Assembly (NCBI GenBank): GCA_958299035.1 | Contig: CATQJL010000223.1 | Location: forward strand, 49,892,302 to 49,956,301 | Source: Cylicocyclus nassatus | Taxonomy: Eukaryota; Nematoda; Chromadorea; Rhabditida; Strongylidae | Length of the DNA stretch: 64,000 nucleotides | Direction of reading: 5' to 3' | Shown here: piece after piece, positions 44,331 through 56,654 of the stretch | How positions within the stretch are numbered: position 1 is the first letter of the stretch | How the letters are laid out: each line of letters opens with the position of its first letter | Notes under the pieces: generated by a model | The model's input: only the letters and a program-made list of their open reading frames with translations | The model's database searches: none | Told to the model about the DNA's origin: nothing | Program-made: the position numbers and the translations under genes

Positions 44331-45998
44331 TATACTTACTGGAAGAGTCGAATTTGCACCAATCTGAAAGCTTAGAAGGCTTATATAGTAAGTTACCGTA
44401 TTGAAAAAGTTTTGGATTTGTCGAACACGGACACGTGTCAAGCGAAAGTTATGGTCAAATTCTGGTTCTAGCAGATGTTCGTGAAAACAATGAAAATCTA
44501 ACTTGGTGACGTAATATAATGATGAGCGAAAGATGAGGAAGCAAAAAAGCGTGGAAGTTTCTGGGATGCAACCTTTGCCGCGTTTCGGTCGCTAACTTTA
44601 TGTGAGAATTTAAAGAAAGGTTCAAACGACGACCGTGCCTCCAAAAACATTTCGAATATTAGATAATTATTGTACCTTTCACTTGCTGAAAAATCTCTCA
44701 AATCAGTGTAGTTTCTAGCTAAACTATCCTTTCTTGGAGATTTTACTTGTTGCAAAGGCGCAACTTCCTGGCTTCAAAAGCTTGATTGCCAGCCGTCAGT
44801 ACGCAGAGTTCAGGATTATTTCAGGTTCAGGCATATAGTCCTTCGGAGAGTTGATATGCCGTAGTTGTATAGAGAATTACTTCCCCTTATGAAAGGAAGG
44901 ACGATTTTGGAATGTCGCCTTTTCTCAAAATATAACAACTGGCCATTAGCACTCTAAAACATTTTCAGTGACTAGGAATCCTTTTCCCACTTGCAGAATA
45001 AACGAAAATTTTGCAAATATCGTAGTGATATTGCCTTGCTCATCTTTTAAGCCCGTTATCCAACAGTCGGTCCCTATAAATTCTAGTTTGCTGCGAAAAG
45101 AGTTGCAGCGAGATGCAAGTTTGACAGCTCGCGCTTCTTGTGCGCAAACCGCAAAATTTGAGTGCAACAGCGGCTTTGAAATCGACACACTTCTCTCTCT
45201 TTTCGAGATTTGGACAACTTTCTTCGTTTAGTGGAAAATGGGCAGCAGGAAGAAAAATTGTTGAATTTTCTTTGTTGTGAAGATTTTCTTTTTTTTGGTA
45301 ATTAGGCAAGCCTTGACATTCACACCGTATCTGAAAGCCTGAATTCTTCAAATCTTTGCAAAAATATTTCGTAAAAATCAACCGTGGGGAAACCCACGGC
45401 GTAAAATGGGACTTCCATAATCAATGGAAAGTCCCTTCAAATCTAACACAACTCCTCCCAGCTGCATCGCAAAAGCTTAAGACATTTTAAGATTTGTATG
45501 TTCCAAAATTTGAAAATTTAGCCTTTTATAACTTGACGAATTATAATCTTGGACCATTTGAGCAACCAACTAAGTCGAAGGCTGCTCAGCTGAAACACAT
45601 TTCATTTTGGAACCGTTATCATGATGTAACGGAATTGGATAATGCCTTGTAAAGTTCTAGTACAAAGGAATCCATGCGCAAGACGATTGTTACATATCAG
45701 GAACTTCAGTCAACGTCTTTTTTATCTTAGAAGTAATCCAGTAAAGAAAAACACCGCAATGGTCTGTGATAACTTCCACAATTTCTTGTTTCGCCATCTT
45801 GATCGCTCACTGTTGATTAATCAGCCGACTTTTTGGAATGTTAACGAGTATCCTTATTAGAACCAGAATTTCACTACTCTTTTTTCATTAAATCTATCTT
45901 CAGTGGCAAATAAAACTTTTTGTCTAAAACAAGTGAAGTGATATATAGTGCAGTCAGCGCTGAGATTGTGTGCAAATTCGAGGCTTCATTTGAGGGTG
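44331..45998. promoter_or_regulatory. Shared spacer between divergent peptide genes (left arm)
   Basis: 1.67 kb between start codons, matching 8528-10191 and 54989-56654. TATATAAG (44380-44387, minus), TGATAAC (45767-45773) and TATATA (45942-45947) keep the same positions relative to the genes. Uninterrupted target of the 27651-29765 element at about 44811. Confidence 0.5.
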
Positions 45999-46237
45999 AT
46001 GGCTTCCTTAAAACTTCTTCTGGTAACTCTTCTTGCCTTGATGTTCATCTGCAGCACTTCTGGTGAGTTGTAGAATTGGTTTATCCTCGACTCAACCTTC
46101 ATCTACTTTTTGCAGTAGAAGCAAGGATCAAGCACCATCATCCTAGGCCAAGGCCGCCCCACCATAAGCCGATCCATCACCATCCTCCCAAGCCAATCCA
46201 TCGTCCGAAGCCTCACCATAGGCGCCATCGCTTTTAG
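45999..46237 (+). CDS. Secreted His/Pro/Arg-rich cationic peptide (type 2, left arm)
   Basis: Exons 45999-46062 and 46116-46237, 53-nt intron. 61 residues: MASLKLLLVTLLALMFIC plus STS, then VEARIK, HHHPRPRPPHHKPI, HHHPPKPIHRPKPHH, RRHRF. It differs from 10192-10430 by Val for Ile at residue 9; the tail is unchanged. TATATA lies 52-57 bp before the ATG and AATAAA is at 46330-46335. Mirror copy at 54750-54988. Confidence 0.75.
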
Positions 46238-47193
46238 CTTAAACATCTTCCTGTGATACATTTGATGGACTATTTTGCTGCATGATTGACTTCGAAAGTG
46301 GCAGAGTATTTGCACCATAATGAGTGTTGAATAAAGTGTTTCAAAAGTTTCCGGTCTAAATGGTTACATGCGCTCGTCACTTTCAGAACTTTTTACCGTT
46401 CAAATAGAAAGTTCTTGAAGGTTTGTATAACGGTCATTTTGGTCTTGATTTTATGAGATTGTTGTTAATGAAGTATGTGAAGATAAGTGCAGGCAAACAC
46501 AAGCTTCTGTATGCCCGTAGCAGTTGAAAGTTGCGAATGTGATACTCGCTCTATAAAGTATAACAAATAAAGGACGGCATTCTGATACCCTCTGATGCGC
46601 CGAAGGCACTCCACTTCAAAATCGAAGAGGCATTATGCTTGCGAGCCTTTACACTGTCTTCCTGGTGCCAGCTGATTCTCGCCGCTTTTATGCTTCTTTA
46701 TCCTTGCAGTAACCCGCTGCATCTGTGGTATTCAGCGGCGTAAATAAACGCCCATTTCAGATGCTCACTGTATCATGCGTGTGATCAAAACAAGATTCTC
46801 AAATCTACAGCTGCTCATTTTCAAGTCATTTGACAAACTGCTTTTCAACGAAATGGAAGATTGCACGCGCAATGCCTGCGTTCAAGTGTAGACCTTTGGA
46901 AGGTCGTGACTTTAGTCGGACGCCGCCAAAGGGCACGTACGATCGTCGCAGCCAAACTACTTTGCAGTCATCTGCACAAACGCAACCCAAACTTTTAGAC
47001 TCGCTGCAATTTCAGTGAGCCAGCAGCTTCCCTCAGACATAAATTTATCAACTTTTGTGATTAGTTTCACCCAATGTACACTGTTATAGAACACAGTTCA
47101 ATGAAAAGCTCTTGAGCGAAGTCGCCCATGACATGACTTTCGCATGACACAACTCGTGCATTTAGGTGTTTAACAGAGACGCTTTTTTACATA
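46238..47193. other. 3' flank and duplicated DNA, no gene
   Basis: Contains the unoccupied Helitron target (cgctcta|taaagta, 46546-46560) and the unoccupied 9-bp Mutator-like target (about 46590-46607). 46640-47060 is shared, inverted, with 32640-33010. No exon seen. Confidence 0.45.
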
Positions 47194-47392
47194 TAGTCGA
47201 TGTCAACCAAGTGCTCCCTTCCTATAGCAGCTGCGCGTCCGCACCGCAACCGCCAGCGTGGCGAACCGGATCGATGAGGCAAGTTTTGAATGCGCAGGCC
47301 ATATGCGCGCGAACGCGATGCGCGGCCCTAGGGTCGCGCCGCGATCGCGGAATAGGCTAGTGGAAAAGGGAGCACAAGGTTGACACGAACTG
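47194..47392. mobile_element. ~200-bp TIR element (GTGTCAACCTTGTGCTC ends, left arm)
   Basis: Same family as 32388-32575, TA on both sides, GC-rich core. Confidence 0.7.
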
Positions 47393-47458
47393 TAATCTAT
47401 AGCAAAGCCTCATAGGCATTGGAAGGGGGTGGAAGAGCTTCTAAGAAGGGCACAGATA

Positions 47459-48375
47459 TTAAGTTGATTCATAATTAATGCACGTTTTTCTCACCTCTTC
47501 TTCCAGGTGCTTGTATTTGACGTGTGATCAATTTCCTCAGAAACCTTTTATGCTATCTAAAAGAGCGTCTTTTCTAGTTTCTTATGCGGCCCTTCGCTTT
47601 CGTAAATCTCCGTTCATTCCAAAGTTCTGAGCCTTCAAATAAAAGAGACTAAATCCCAAAATTTTTGCATTTCACTCTTTTTGCCTTAAATCCATGTGGA
47701 AAAGCCGGATTATTTTCAGAAAATATGCATAAGGATTAGAAAACTTTGTGCTACAAGATGCTGTTTGAACAAAATTCTCCATGAATTCTGAGCCGAGAAA
47801 TTCAATTGTGAACTTGAATGATCGCGGCGGCCCTTCCGTGCCTTATAAAACTTTGAAGCAAAAGGCGATTGCAGGCCTTTTGCACAATCCAGCAAGGGTA
47901 GACCTAGTTCATTTGATGGTAGAAAAGCGCTAGGGTTTCCTCACTTTCCAGCGGAGAAAAGTGAAATAATTTCAAAAATGACCGATTTTTGAACCCGACG
48001 AGATGCCAGAAAAAAGTGAGTACTTGCGACTTTTTCGCGATATTTTTTTCCAAAAATTTTCCGTTAAATCCAAACTTGGCATTACTGCTCAAGAGACCCT
48101 TGGCTACACGAAGAGCGAAGACTGCTTTATCCTACTTCATTTCAACATAAGTTATGCTCTCTCAAACTGGAGACTTCTGAAAAAAGTTGTTGGCAATCTT
48201 CAAGCCAGAAGATCTTTCTTGTGATAGATACAGTCACGCAAAAGCATCTGCTTTATAGCCACTAATTTGTTGGTTACAGTTGTTTTTATTGCGCCCAGAA
48301 ATGTCTTTTCAAAAAGGAATTATCTCGGTTGAAATTTGAAGTATAGAAAACGTGCATTAATTATGAATCAACCTA
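47459..48375. mobile_element. 917-bp mariner-like TIR element
   Basis: Ends TTAAGTTGATTCATAATTAA and the complement of TTAGGTTGATTCATAATTAA, with TA duplicated. The intact site 'cacagatatcaaaaatg' is present once at about 11212-11228. No transposase frame. Mirror copy 52611-53527. Confidence 0.8.
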
Positions 48376-49582
48376 ATATCAAAAATGTTTGATTCTAATA
48401 GGAGGCCTCCGCTCAATTCCAACAAGATGTAGACCATTCTATTAGGTTGGAGCATAAATCTCGCACTAAAATAGGTATCTATGTCACACACCTTCAAGAA
48501 CTTTCTATTGAATGGTAAAAAGTTCTGAAAGTGATGAGTGCATGTTACCATGTAGACCTCCTTTTTTCAACATGTTCGCTCGTTGTTAGATTATGGCCCG
48601 TGGTAAACCCCACTTCACTTCAGATGATCTTAAATGAGAGGCTGAGTTGAGGTATTCAAGATAAACTGACTAGCGGTCACTCTCACATGCTTAAGAATGC
48701 GCCTGATCTGAAGGGTTAGCGTCAGGGCATGTGCCGCGATGATTTCACCTGAAATCCGTAAGAGCAGCCTCGATTTTGAGATGAATTGACCGAAATAGTG
48801 CAAGGGATGAGACGCAGAAAAAAATCCCGTAAGTTGCTCGTGAGTAACTTACGGGACATCGTACTTGACATATGTTGCAGTACAAGAACGCGCAAAACTG
48901 CACAATACCGGTGCCCAAAAAGGAAAGGATCAATGAACAGCTGATTTCGACAAAAAAAAACAGAAGAATAGGTTTTTTCTTTTTTGCAGAGTTTGCTTAG
49001 GTTTCTTCTACAAAAGCTACTCAGAGCGACAATCTCTTTATTTATTTCCATTCGATTTTGTCCCTACTTCCTCAATTTTTGGTGAAATTTTGGTTAAAAA
49101 ACCGCAGTTTTGTTTTGTGCATTCATTTGCTTTGTTGATTCCTTGATAGCGGCCGTCATCGATTTTCTTCGATAGTGGGCGCTATCAAAGATTGCTCAGT
49201 GATGCTCAAAAATTGCCACTGTCCGGCGCCGAACCACGGTCATGCGGGCTGAGCACCAGTCACATACCTATTTGACCAAACCTGCACAAGAGGTGTAGGT
49301 GTTTCCTCTTTGATAGCGCGCAAGATTTTTATGCCTGAAAAGCGATCCGCATCTAGATCAATAGCTCGCGAGATGCTAGACCGAGGCACCATACGATCAA
49401 CTCAGGTCCGTCTCAGGGCAGATCCCCTGAAGGGGATTTACTACAGGCCTATATGATGAACTCGGTCAGGTTTTTTGAGAAGTTTCAATGATCATCTTTT
49501 TTGAAACCAGAATTCTACCGCTTTTCTTCTTTACAAATGTCCACGCTCAAAAGATCGAATAATTTTCAGTACAAGTAAGTCA
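48376..49582. other. Inner part of the left arm; 0.86-kb segment lacking in the right arm
   Basis: 48376-48595 pairs with 52388-52610. About 48600-49440 has no counterpart in the right arm. It includes a palindromic 'taagttgctcgtgagtaactta' near 48830 and two 'gatagc..gctatcaaag'-like inverted motifs near 49145-49190, but no recognisable gene. Confidence 0.45.
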
Positions 49583-49957
49583 ATGTATAAGTCCTCTCAT
49601 GCTAAGTCTCCGTACAAAGAGGCTTCATTGGTATATGGGTCCTTCAAATTTCTTCTCATAACTGTTCTTACCTTATTGGTTATCTGCAGCACTTCTGGAA
49701 GTTTAATATCGGCCTATGCTCGGTTATCTTCATGTACTTCCAGTGAAAGCAAAACCCAGTCACCATCACCCCAAACCACCACACAATCCGATACGTCACC
49801 ATCCTCCAAAGCCAATTCATCGTCCAAAGCCTCATCACAAATTCAGTCGCCATCACTGGTAGCTCAAGCATCTCCCTATGGTACATCTGATAGACGATTT
49901 TGTTGCTTGACGTCTTCGAAGAAATTTAGTTCAGCGGCAAAATGTATATACCAATGA
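49583..49957 (+). pseudogene. Divergent His/Pro-rich peptide gene with lost donor; 124-codon read-through frame
   Basis: Exon-1-like sequence is at 49635-49697 (FKFLLITVLTLLVICSTS core). Exon-2-like sequence at 49744-49862 follows a TTCCAG acceptor. In the expected spliced frame exon 2 is intact: VKAKPSHHHPKPPHNPIRHH, then PPKPIHRPKPHH, ending FSRHHW and TAG. The donor GT has become GA (TTCTG|GAAG), and the family's start codon is one base out of frame. Without splicing, an ATG at 49583 opens a continuous 124-codon frame through the signal core into a Ser/Thr/Gln-rich reading of the same DNA. I cannot tell whether this is a dead gene or one that now makes the read-through protein. Confidence 0.55.
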
Positions 49958-50641
49958 GTGCTAACTATGCAATCTCAAAATAATTTGCGGTGTTCGTGTT
50001 TACATACACATCATCACTTACCCCATTCGAAAATAGCAACTTGTGGGTCTGTGCGATGTCATCTTGGTCTGGGGAATTGTTACGAGATTTATTGATAAGA
50101 TATGCTTAGTAGTGTACTCGAGCACAATTTTTTTTGTCCTTGCATCTTCCCGTTCACACGGGGTCTGCTACTCTCGTAAGTCTCTTCCATTCTTCACGGT
50201 TCGATGTTTGGTTCTCATCTAATCCAAGCTCTCTTAGGTCTGATTTGATCTTGTCCATCCATCTCACATCTACTTGAGCACAACAATTCTATAAACCCTA
50301 CGAGAACCGTAAATTGCAGAACTCAACGTATTCTCCGATGACCTCGTAAACTCTCTGCCAGGATGCTCTCTGGACTCAGTCTTTATCTCGACTGAGCCAT
50401 GTTCAACCTACGTTGAACCTATACAACATTATTTAATGAGATAATTGTGAGACTCGTTCCCACAGATTCAGCAAGAAAAGGGAAAATGTTAGTTAGAGGA
50501 TGCGATTGCTGGACTCGAGCCGATCTAGTTGACGATAATGCGAATGAGACGTAGAGCAACCCACTGCTGTCTGCAGTATGTTGCAAAAACAAGTGAGCGT
50601 TCGGAGCAGCATATATCAGTACACTTAAATAAAATCATATA
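49863..50641. other. Palindrome spacer, left half
   Basis: Single-copy in the window. Apart from a LINE tail (50154-50270) I see no gene. Confidence 0.4.
50154..50270 (-). pseudogene. C-terminal tail of a non-LTR (LINE) retrotransposon ORF
   Basis: The minus strand encodes RWMDKIKSDLRELGLDEN, then QTSNREEWKRLTRVADPV and stop. The pattern RWMDxIKxDLxxL...REEWKRL is typical of the end of RTE-like reverse-transcriptase proteins. An A-rich stretch follows the stop. Only the last ~38 codons remain, consistent with a severely 5'-truncated insertion. Confidence 0.65.
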
Positions 50642-51373
50642 TTAGGTGGAACCGAAAGTTCTTTCGCACCAAATTTAAAAAAAATCATAACTTCTTTCCA
50701 TCACGACGATTTTGCGCAAATTTTCTTTTTTTTCCAAAATTTTTTTCAAAACTTTTCAAGTTTTGTCTCAAAGCGTAAAGCATGTAGTTTCCAGAAGTCT
50801 CCTGGGGACTTTCCAGCATGCTCAGGTTACAGAAATAAAAATGAAAGAACGAGATCATCCGAAATTCGGAATTTTCAAGCAAAAATTCTAAAAATCTAGA
50901 AACTGTGCGAGAAAATCCAGAACAGCCATCATCCTAAGTTTTCTTAGATTTGATTACTAACTGAGTCAAGTTTGTGCTGATCGAGCTCTTCTTTCAAAAG
51001 TTATGATTTTTCGAAAAAAAAAAATACCGAAAAATCACTTTCCTGAGAATTCTTAAGAAATTGATTTTTTGGCATTTTTCTTCAAAAAATCATAACTTTT
51101 GAAAGAAGAGCTCGATCAGCACAAACTTGACTCAGTTAGTAATCAAATCTAAGAAAATTTAGGATGATGGCTGTCTGGATTTTTTCGCACAGTTTCTAGA
51201 TTTTTAGAATTTTCGCTCGAAACCGAATTTCGGATGATCTCGTTCTTTCATTTTTATCTTTGCAACCTGAGCATGCTGGAAAGTCCCCAGAAGACTTTTG
51301 GGAACTACATGCGTGAAGGAAAGTAGTTATGATTTTTTGAAAATGGCGCGACAGAACTTTCGGTTCAACCTAA
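50642..51373. mobile_element. Mariner-type palindromic MITE in the palindrome spacer
   Basis: Termini TTAGGTGGAACCGAAAGTTC and complement of TTAGGTTGAACCGAAAGTTC, TA on both sides, complementary halves, no coding frame. It occurs only here in the window. Confidence 0.8.
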
Positions 51374-52144
51374 TATAACAAAAGGTCATAATCACAATGA
51401 AGAACCCCGTAAAGGCAGCTCCAAATAAATTTGGACACGTGAGGATTGCACATGGAAACTGTTTCTGAGAACACCATCCAAGACACAGCGCAGGTACGCG
51501 TACATTCAGGCCAAAATATTTATCTCCACACAAGACCCCGCTATGGTATATGGTGAACGTCTTCATCGTTTTGCATGCTATTACGTAAGGACCCGCGCCC
51601 GTTGAGATGGGTTCTGGCACGAAAGCATGCTAGCGGAGATAAGTCTTTCGTACACAGTAGTAGGACAGGTGACAGGACACTGCTTTCAATCAGTTTATTT
51701 GTCCGTATCAAATTTCAATCCCTTGTAGTTTTTTCAATGAAGCTTGATGGGAGACGGTCTAGAGTCCTAGCTTACTAATTATCTGAAGCTACCACTTGCT
51801 AAGTTTAACGGCTTTTGGTGAAAACTTGATTGAAATATTCAAGGATGCCATTATGTGCTTCACTGGTTTCTGACCTCCATCACTTATATTTTAAATCTAT
51901 TTCAAAATGATAAGATCGAGCAACTCAGGGATAATGATAATGTTTTGTTAGGAATTCAAATTGCTCAAGATCATCATAAAGCACTAAAAATGCGCTAATT
52001 AGTGTTCATCTGGCAGTTAAAATCGCGCCTCCTAACATACACCCAAGCTTGATGGCCATTCTCGGGGCTGATGACAGTGTGTGGCTGATCATCGCAAAGT
52101 TGTCTCAGTCGTTCCATCACGTCGTTTTTCTGATATTGAAATTC
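51374..52144. other. Palindrome spacer, right half, no gene recognised
   Basis: Short frames only (for example 51327-51620 minus, which overlaps the MITE end). No domain or splice support. Confidence 0.4.
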
Positions 52145-52208
52145 CAGAAGTGCTGCAGATAAACAATAAGGTAAGAAGAATTACAGAAGAAATTTGAAGG
52201 ACCCACAT
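52145..52208 (-). pseudogene. Exon-1 remnant of the divergent peptide gene
   Basis: Inverted counterpart of the exon-1-like part of 49583-49957. The signal-coding stretch and the GA donor change are present, then homology ends at 'ctgatattgaaattcc'. Exon 2 is missing, so this is where the palindrome stops. Confidence 0.7.
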
Positions 52209-52610
52209 ACCAATGAAGCCTCTTTGCACAGAGACTTAGCGTGAGAGGACTTATACATTAAGTTACTTGTATTGAAAATTATTCAGTCTTTTGAACGTGG
52301 ACATTTGTAAAGCAAAAGAAAAGCGGTAGAATTCTGGTTTCAGAAGAGGTGATCGTTGAACCTCTTAAAAAAACCTGACCGATTTCATAACATAGTCTAA
52401 CAACGACCGATGTTGAAAAAAAAAAGAGGTCTACATGGTAACATGCACTCATCACTTTCAGAACTTTTTACCATTCAATAGAAAGTTCTTGAAGGTGTGT
52501 GACATAGATACCTATTTTAGTGCGAGATTTATGCTCCAACCTAATAGAATGGTCTACATCTTGTTGGAATTGAGCGGAGGCCTCCTATTAGAATCAAACA
52601 TTTTTGATAT

Positions 52611-53527
52611 TAGGTTGATTCATAATTAATGCACGTTTTCTATACTTCAAATTTCAACCGAGATAATTCCTTTTTGAAAAGACATTTCTGGGCGCAATAA
52701 AAACAACTGTAACCAACAAATTAGTGGCTATAAAGCAGATGCTTTTGCGTGAGTGTATCTATCACAAGAAAGATCTTCTGGCTTGAAGATTGCCAACAAC
52801 TTTTTTCAGAAGTCTCCAGTTTGAGAGAGCATAACTTATGTTGAAATGAAGTAGGATAAAGCAGTCTTCGCTCTTCGTGTAGCCAAGGGTCTCTTGAGCA
52901 GTAATGCCAAGTTTGGATTTAACGGAAAATTTTTGGAAAAAAATATCGCGAAAAAGTCGCAAGTACTCACTTTTTTCTGGCATCTCGTCGGGTTCAAAAA
53001 TCGGTCATTTTTGAAATTATTTCACTTTTCTCCGCTGGAAAGTGAGGAAACCCTAGCGCTTTTCTACCATCAAATGAACTAGGTCTACCCTTGCTGGATT
53101 GTGCAAAAGGCCTGCAATCGCCTTTTGCTTCAAAGTTTTATAAGGCACGGAAGGGCCGCCGCGATCATTCAAGTTCACAATTGAATTTCTCGGCTCAGAA
53201 TTCATGGAGAATTTTGTTCAAACAGCATCTTGTAGCACAAAGTTTTCTAATCCTTATGCATATTTTCTGAAAATAATCCGGCTTTTCCACATGGATTTAA
53301 GGCAAAAAGAGTGAAATGCAAAAATTTTGGGATTTAGTCTCTTTTATTTGAAGGCTCAGAACTTTGGAATGAACGGAGATTTACGAAAGCGAAGGGCCGC
53401 ATAAGAAACTAGAAAAGACGCTCTTTTAGATAGCATAAAAGGTTTCTGAGGAAATTGATCACACGTCAAATACAAGCACCTGGAAGAAGAGGTGAGAAAA
53501 ACGTGCATTAATTATGAATCAACTTAA
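52611..53527. mobile_element. 917-bp mariner-like TIR element (right arm)
   Basis: Mirror copy of 47459-48375 with the same ends. Confidence 0.8.
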
Positions 53528-53593
53528 TATCTGTGCCCTTCTTAGAAGCTCTTCCACCCCCTTCCAATGCCTATGAGGCTTTGCTATAGATTA

Positions 53594-53792
53594 CAGTTCG
53601 TGTCAACCTTGTGCTCCCTTTTCCACTAGCCTATTCCGCGATCGCGGCGCGACCCTAGGGCCGCGCATCGCGTTCGCGCGCATATGGCCTGCGCATTCAA
53701 AACTTGCCTCATCGATCCGGTTCGCCACGCTGGCGGTTGCGGTGCGGACGCGCAGCTGCTATAGGAAGGGAGCACTTGGTTGACATCGACTA
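53594..53792. mobile_element. ~200-bp TIR element (GTGTCAACCTTGTGCTC ends, right arm)
   Basis: Mirror copy of 47194-47392. Confidence 0.7.
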
Positions 53793-54749
53793 TATGTAAA
53801 AAAGCGTCTCTGTTAAACACCTAAATGCACGAGTTGTGTCATGCGAAAGTCATGTCATGGGCGACTTCGCTCAAGAGCTTTTCATTGAACTGTGTTCTAT
53901 AACAGTGTACATTGGGTGAAACTAATCACAAAAGTTGATAAATTTATGTCTGAGGGAAGCTGCTGGCTCACTGAAATTGCAGCGAGTCTAAAAGTTTGGG
54001 TTGCGTTTGTGCAGATGACTGCAAAGTAGTTTGGCTGCGACGATCGTACGTGCCCTTTGGCGGCGTCCGACTAAAGTCACGACCTTCCAAAGGTCTACAC
54101 TTGAACGCAGGCATTGCGCGTGCAATCTTCCATTTCGTTGAAAAGCAGTTTGTCAAATGACTTGAAAATGAGCAGCTGTAGATTTGAGAATCTTGTTTTG
54201 ATCACACGCATGATACAGTGAGCATCTGAAATGGGCGTTTATTTACGCCGCTGAATACCACAGATGCAGCGGGTTACTGCAAGGATAAAGAAGCATAAAA
54301 GCGGCGAGAATCAGCTGGCACCAGGAAGACAGTGTAAAGGCTCGCAAGCATAATGCCTCTTCGACTTTGAAGTGGAGTGCCTTCGGCGCATCAGAGGGTA
54401 TCAGAATGCCGTCCTTTATTTGTTATACTTTATAGAGCGAGTATCACATTCGCAACTTTCAACTGCTACGGGCATACAGAAGCTTGTGTTTGCCTGCACT
54501 TATCTTCACATACTTCATTAACAACAATCTCATAAAAGTCAAGACCAAAATGACCGTTATACAAACCTTCAAGAACTTTCTATTTGAACGGTAAAAAGTT
54601 CTGAAAGTGACGAGCGCATGTAACCATTTAGACCGGAAACTTTTGAAACACTTTATTCAACACTCATTATGGTGCAAATACTCTGCCACTTTCGAAGTCA
54701 ATCATGCAGCAAAATAGTCCATCAAATGTATCACAGGAAGATGTTTGAG

Positions 54750-54988
54750 CTAAAAGCGATGGCGCCTATGGTGAGGCTTCGGACGATGGATTGGCTTGGG
54801 AGGATGGTGATGGATCGGCTTATGGTGGGGCGGCCTTGGCCTAGGATGATGGTGCTTGATCCTTGCTTCTACTGCAAAAAGTAGATGAAGGTTGAGTCGA
54901 GGATAAACCAATTCTACAACTCACCAGAAGTGCTGCAGATGAACATCAAGGCAAGAAGAGTTACCAGAAGAAGTTTTAAGGAAGCCAT
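54750..54988 (-). CDS. Secreted His/Pro/Arg-rich cationic peptide (type 2, right arm)
   Basis: Exons 54925-54988 and 54750-54871, 53-nt intron (GTGAG...TTGCAG). The 61-residue product is read as identical to 45999-46237: MASLKLLLVT signal, VEARIK, two HHHP blocks, RRHRF end. TATATA is at 55040-55045; the TGATAA complement is at 55215-55220. Head to head with 56655-56886 across the 1.67-kb spacer. Confidence 0.75.
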
Positions 54989-56654
54989 CACCCTCAAATG
55001 AAGCCTCGAATTTGCACACAATCTCAGCGCTGACTGCACTATATATCACTTCACTTGTTTTAGACAAAAAGTTTTATTTGCCACTGAAGATAGATTTAAT
55101 GAAAAAAGAGTAGTGAAATTCTGGTTCTAATAAGGATACTCGTTAACATTCCAAAAAGTCGGCTGATTAATCAACAGTGAGCGATCAAGATGGCGAAACA
55201 AGAAATTGTGGAAGTTATCACAGACCATTGCGGTGTTTTTCTTTACTGGATTACTTCTAAGATAAAAAAGACGTTGACTGAAGTTCCTGATATGTAACAA
55301 TCGTCTTGCGCATGGATTCCTTTGTACTAGAACTTTACAAGGCATTATCCAATTCCGTTACATCATGATAACGGTTCCAAAATGAAATGTGTTTCAGCTG
55401 AGCAGCCTTCGACTTAGTTGGTTGCTCAAATGGTCCAAGATTATAATTCGTCAAGTTATAAAAGGCTAAATTTTCAAATTTTGGAACATACAAATCTTAA
55501 AATGTCTTAAGCTTTTGCGATGCAGCTGGGAGGAGTTGTGTTAGATTTGAAGGGACTTTCCGTTGATTATGGAAGTCTCATTTTACGCCGTGGGTTCCCC
55601 CACGGTTGATTTTTACGAAATATTTTTGCACAGATTTGAAGAATTCAGGCTTTCAGATACGGTGTGAATGTCAAGGCTTGCCTAATTACCAAAAAAAAGA
55701 AAATCTTCACAACAAAGAAAATTCAACAATTTTTCTTCCTGCTGCCCATTTTCCACTAAACGAAGAAATTTGTCCAAATCTCGAAAAGAGAGAGAAGTGT
55801 GTCGATTTCAAAGCCGCTGTTGCACTCAAATTTTGCGGTTTGCGCACAAGAAGCGCGAGCTGTCAAACTTGCATCTCGCTGCAACTCTTTTCGCAGCAAA
55901 CTAGAATTTATAGGGACCGACTGTTGGATAACGGGCTTAAAAGATGAGCAAGGCAATATCACTACGATATTTGCAAAATTTTCGTTTATTCTGCAAGTGG
56001 GAAAAGGATTCCTAGTCACTGAAAATGTTTTAGAGTGCTAATGGCCAGTTGTTATATTTTGAGAAAAGGCGACATTCCAAAATCGTCCTTCCTCTCATAA
56101 GGGGAACCCAGTAATTCTCTATACAACTACGGCATATCAACTCTCCGAAGGACTATATGCCTGAAATAATCCTGAACTCTGCGTACTGACGGCTGGCAAT
56201 CAAGCTTTTGAAGCCAGGAAGTTGCGCCTTTGCAACAAGTAAAATCTCCAAGAAAGGATAGTTTAGCTAGAAACTACACTGATTTGAGAGATTTTTCAGC
56301 AAGTGAAAGGTACAATAATTATCTAATATTCGAAATGTTTTTGGAGGCACGGTCGTCGTTTGAACCTTTCTTTAAATTCTCACATAAAGTTAGCGACCGA
56401 AACGCGGCAAAGGTTGCATCCCAGAAACTTCCACGCTTTTTTGCTTCCTCATCTTTCGCTCATCATTATATTACGTCACCAAGTTAGATTTTCATTGTTT
56501 TCACGAACATCTGCTAAAACCAGAATTTGACCATAACTTTCGCTTGACACGTGTCCGTGTTCGACAAATCCAAAACTTTTTCAATACGGTAACTTACTAT
56601 ATAAGCCTTCTAAGCTTTCAGATTGGTGCAAATTCGACTCTTCCAGTAAGTATA
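54989..56654. promoter_or_regulatory. Shared spacer between divergent peptide genes (right arm)
   Basis: Mirror of 44331-45998 with scattered differences (for example near 55596-55630). TATA-like motifs are at 55040-55045 (minus gene) and 56598-56605 (plus gene). Confidence 0.5.

Larger units (their letters stand above)
34175..49710. repeat. Large palindrome, left arm
   Basis: Inverted match to 52140-64000. Paired coordinates add to 98175 at the outer end, 98294 in the middle, 100983-100987 further in, and about 101843 at the inner end. The steps mark an extra ~119-bp repeat unit, a 2.7-kb segment missing from the right arm, and ~0.86 kb extra in the left arm near 48600-49440. By eye the arms differ only at scattered bases. 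The pairing reaches the window's last base, so the palindrome continues beyond it. Confidence 0.9.
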
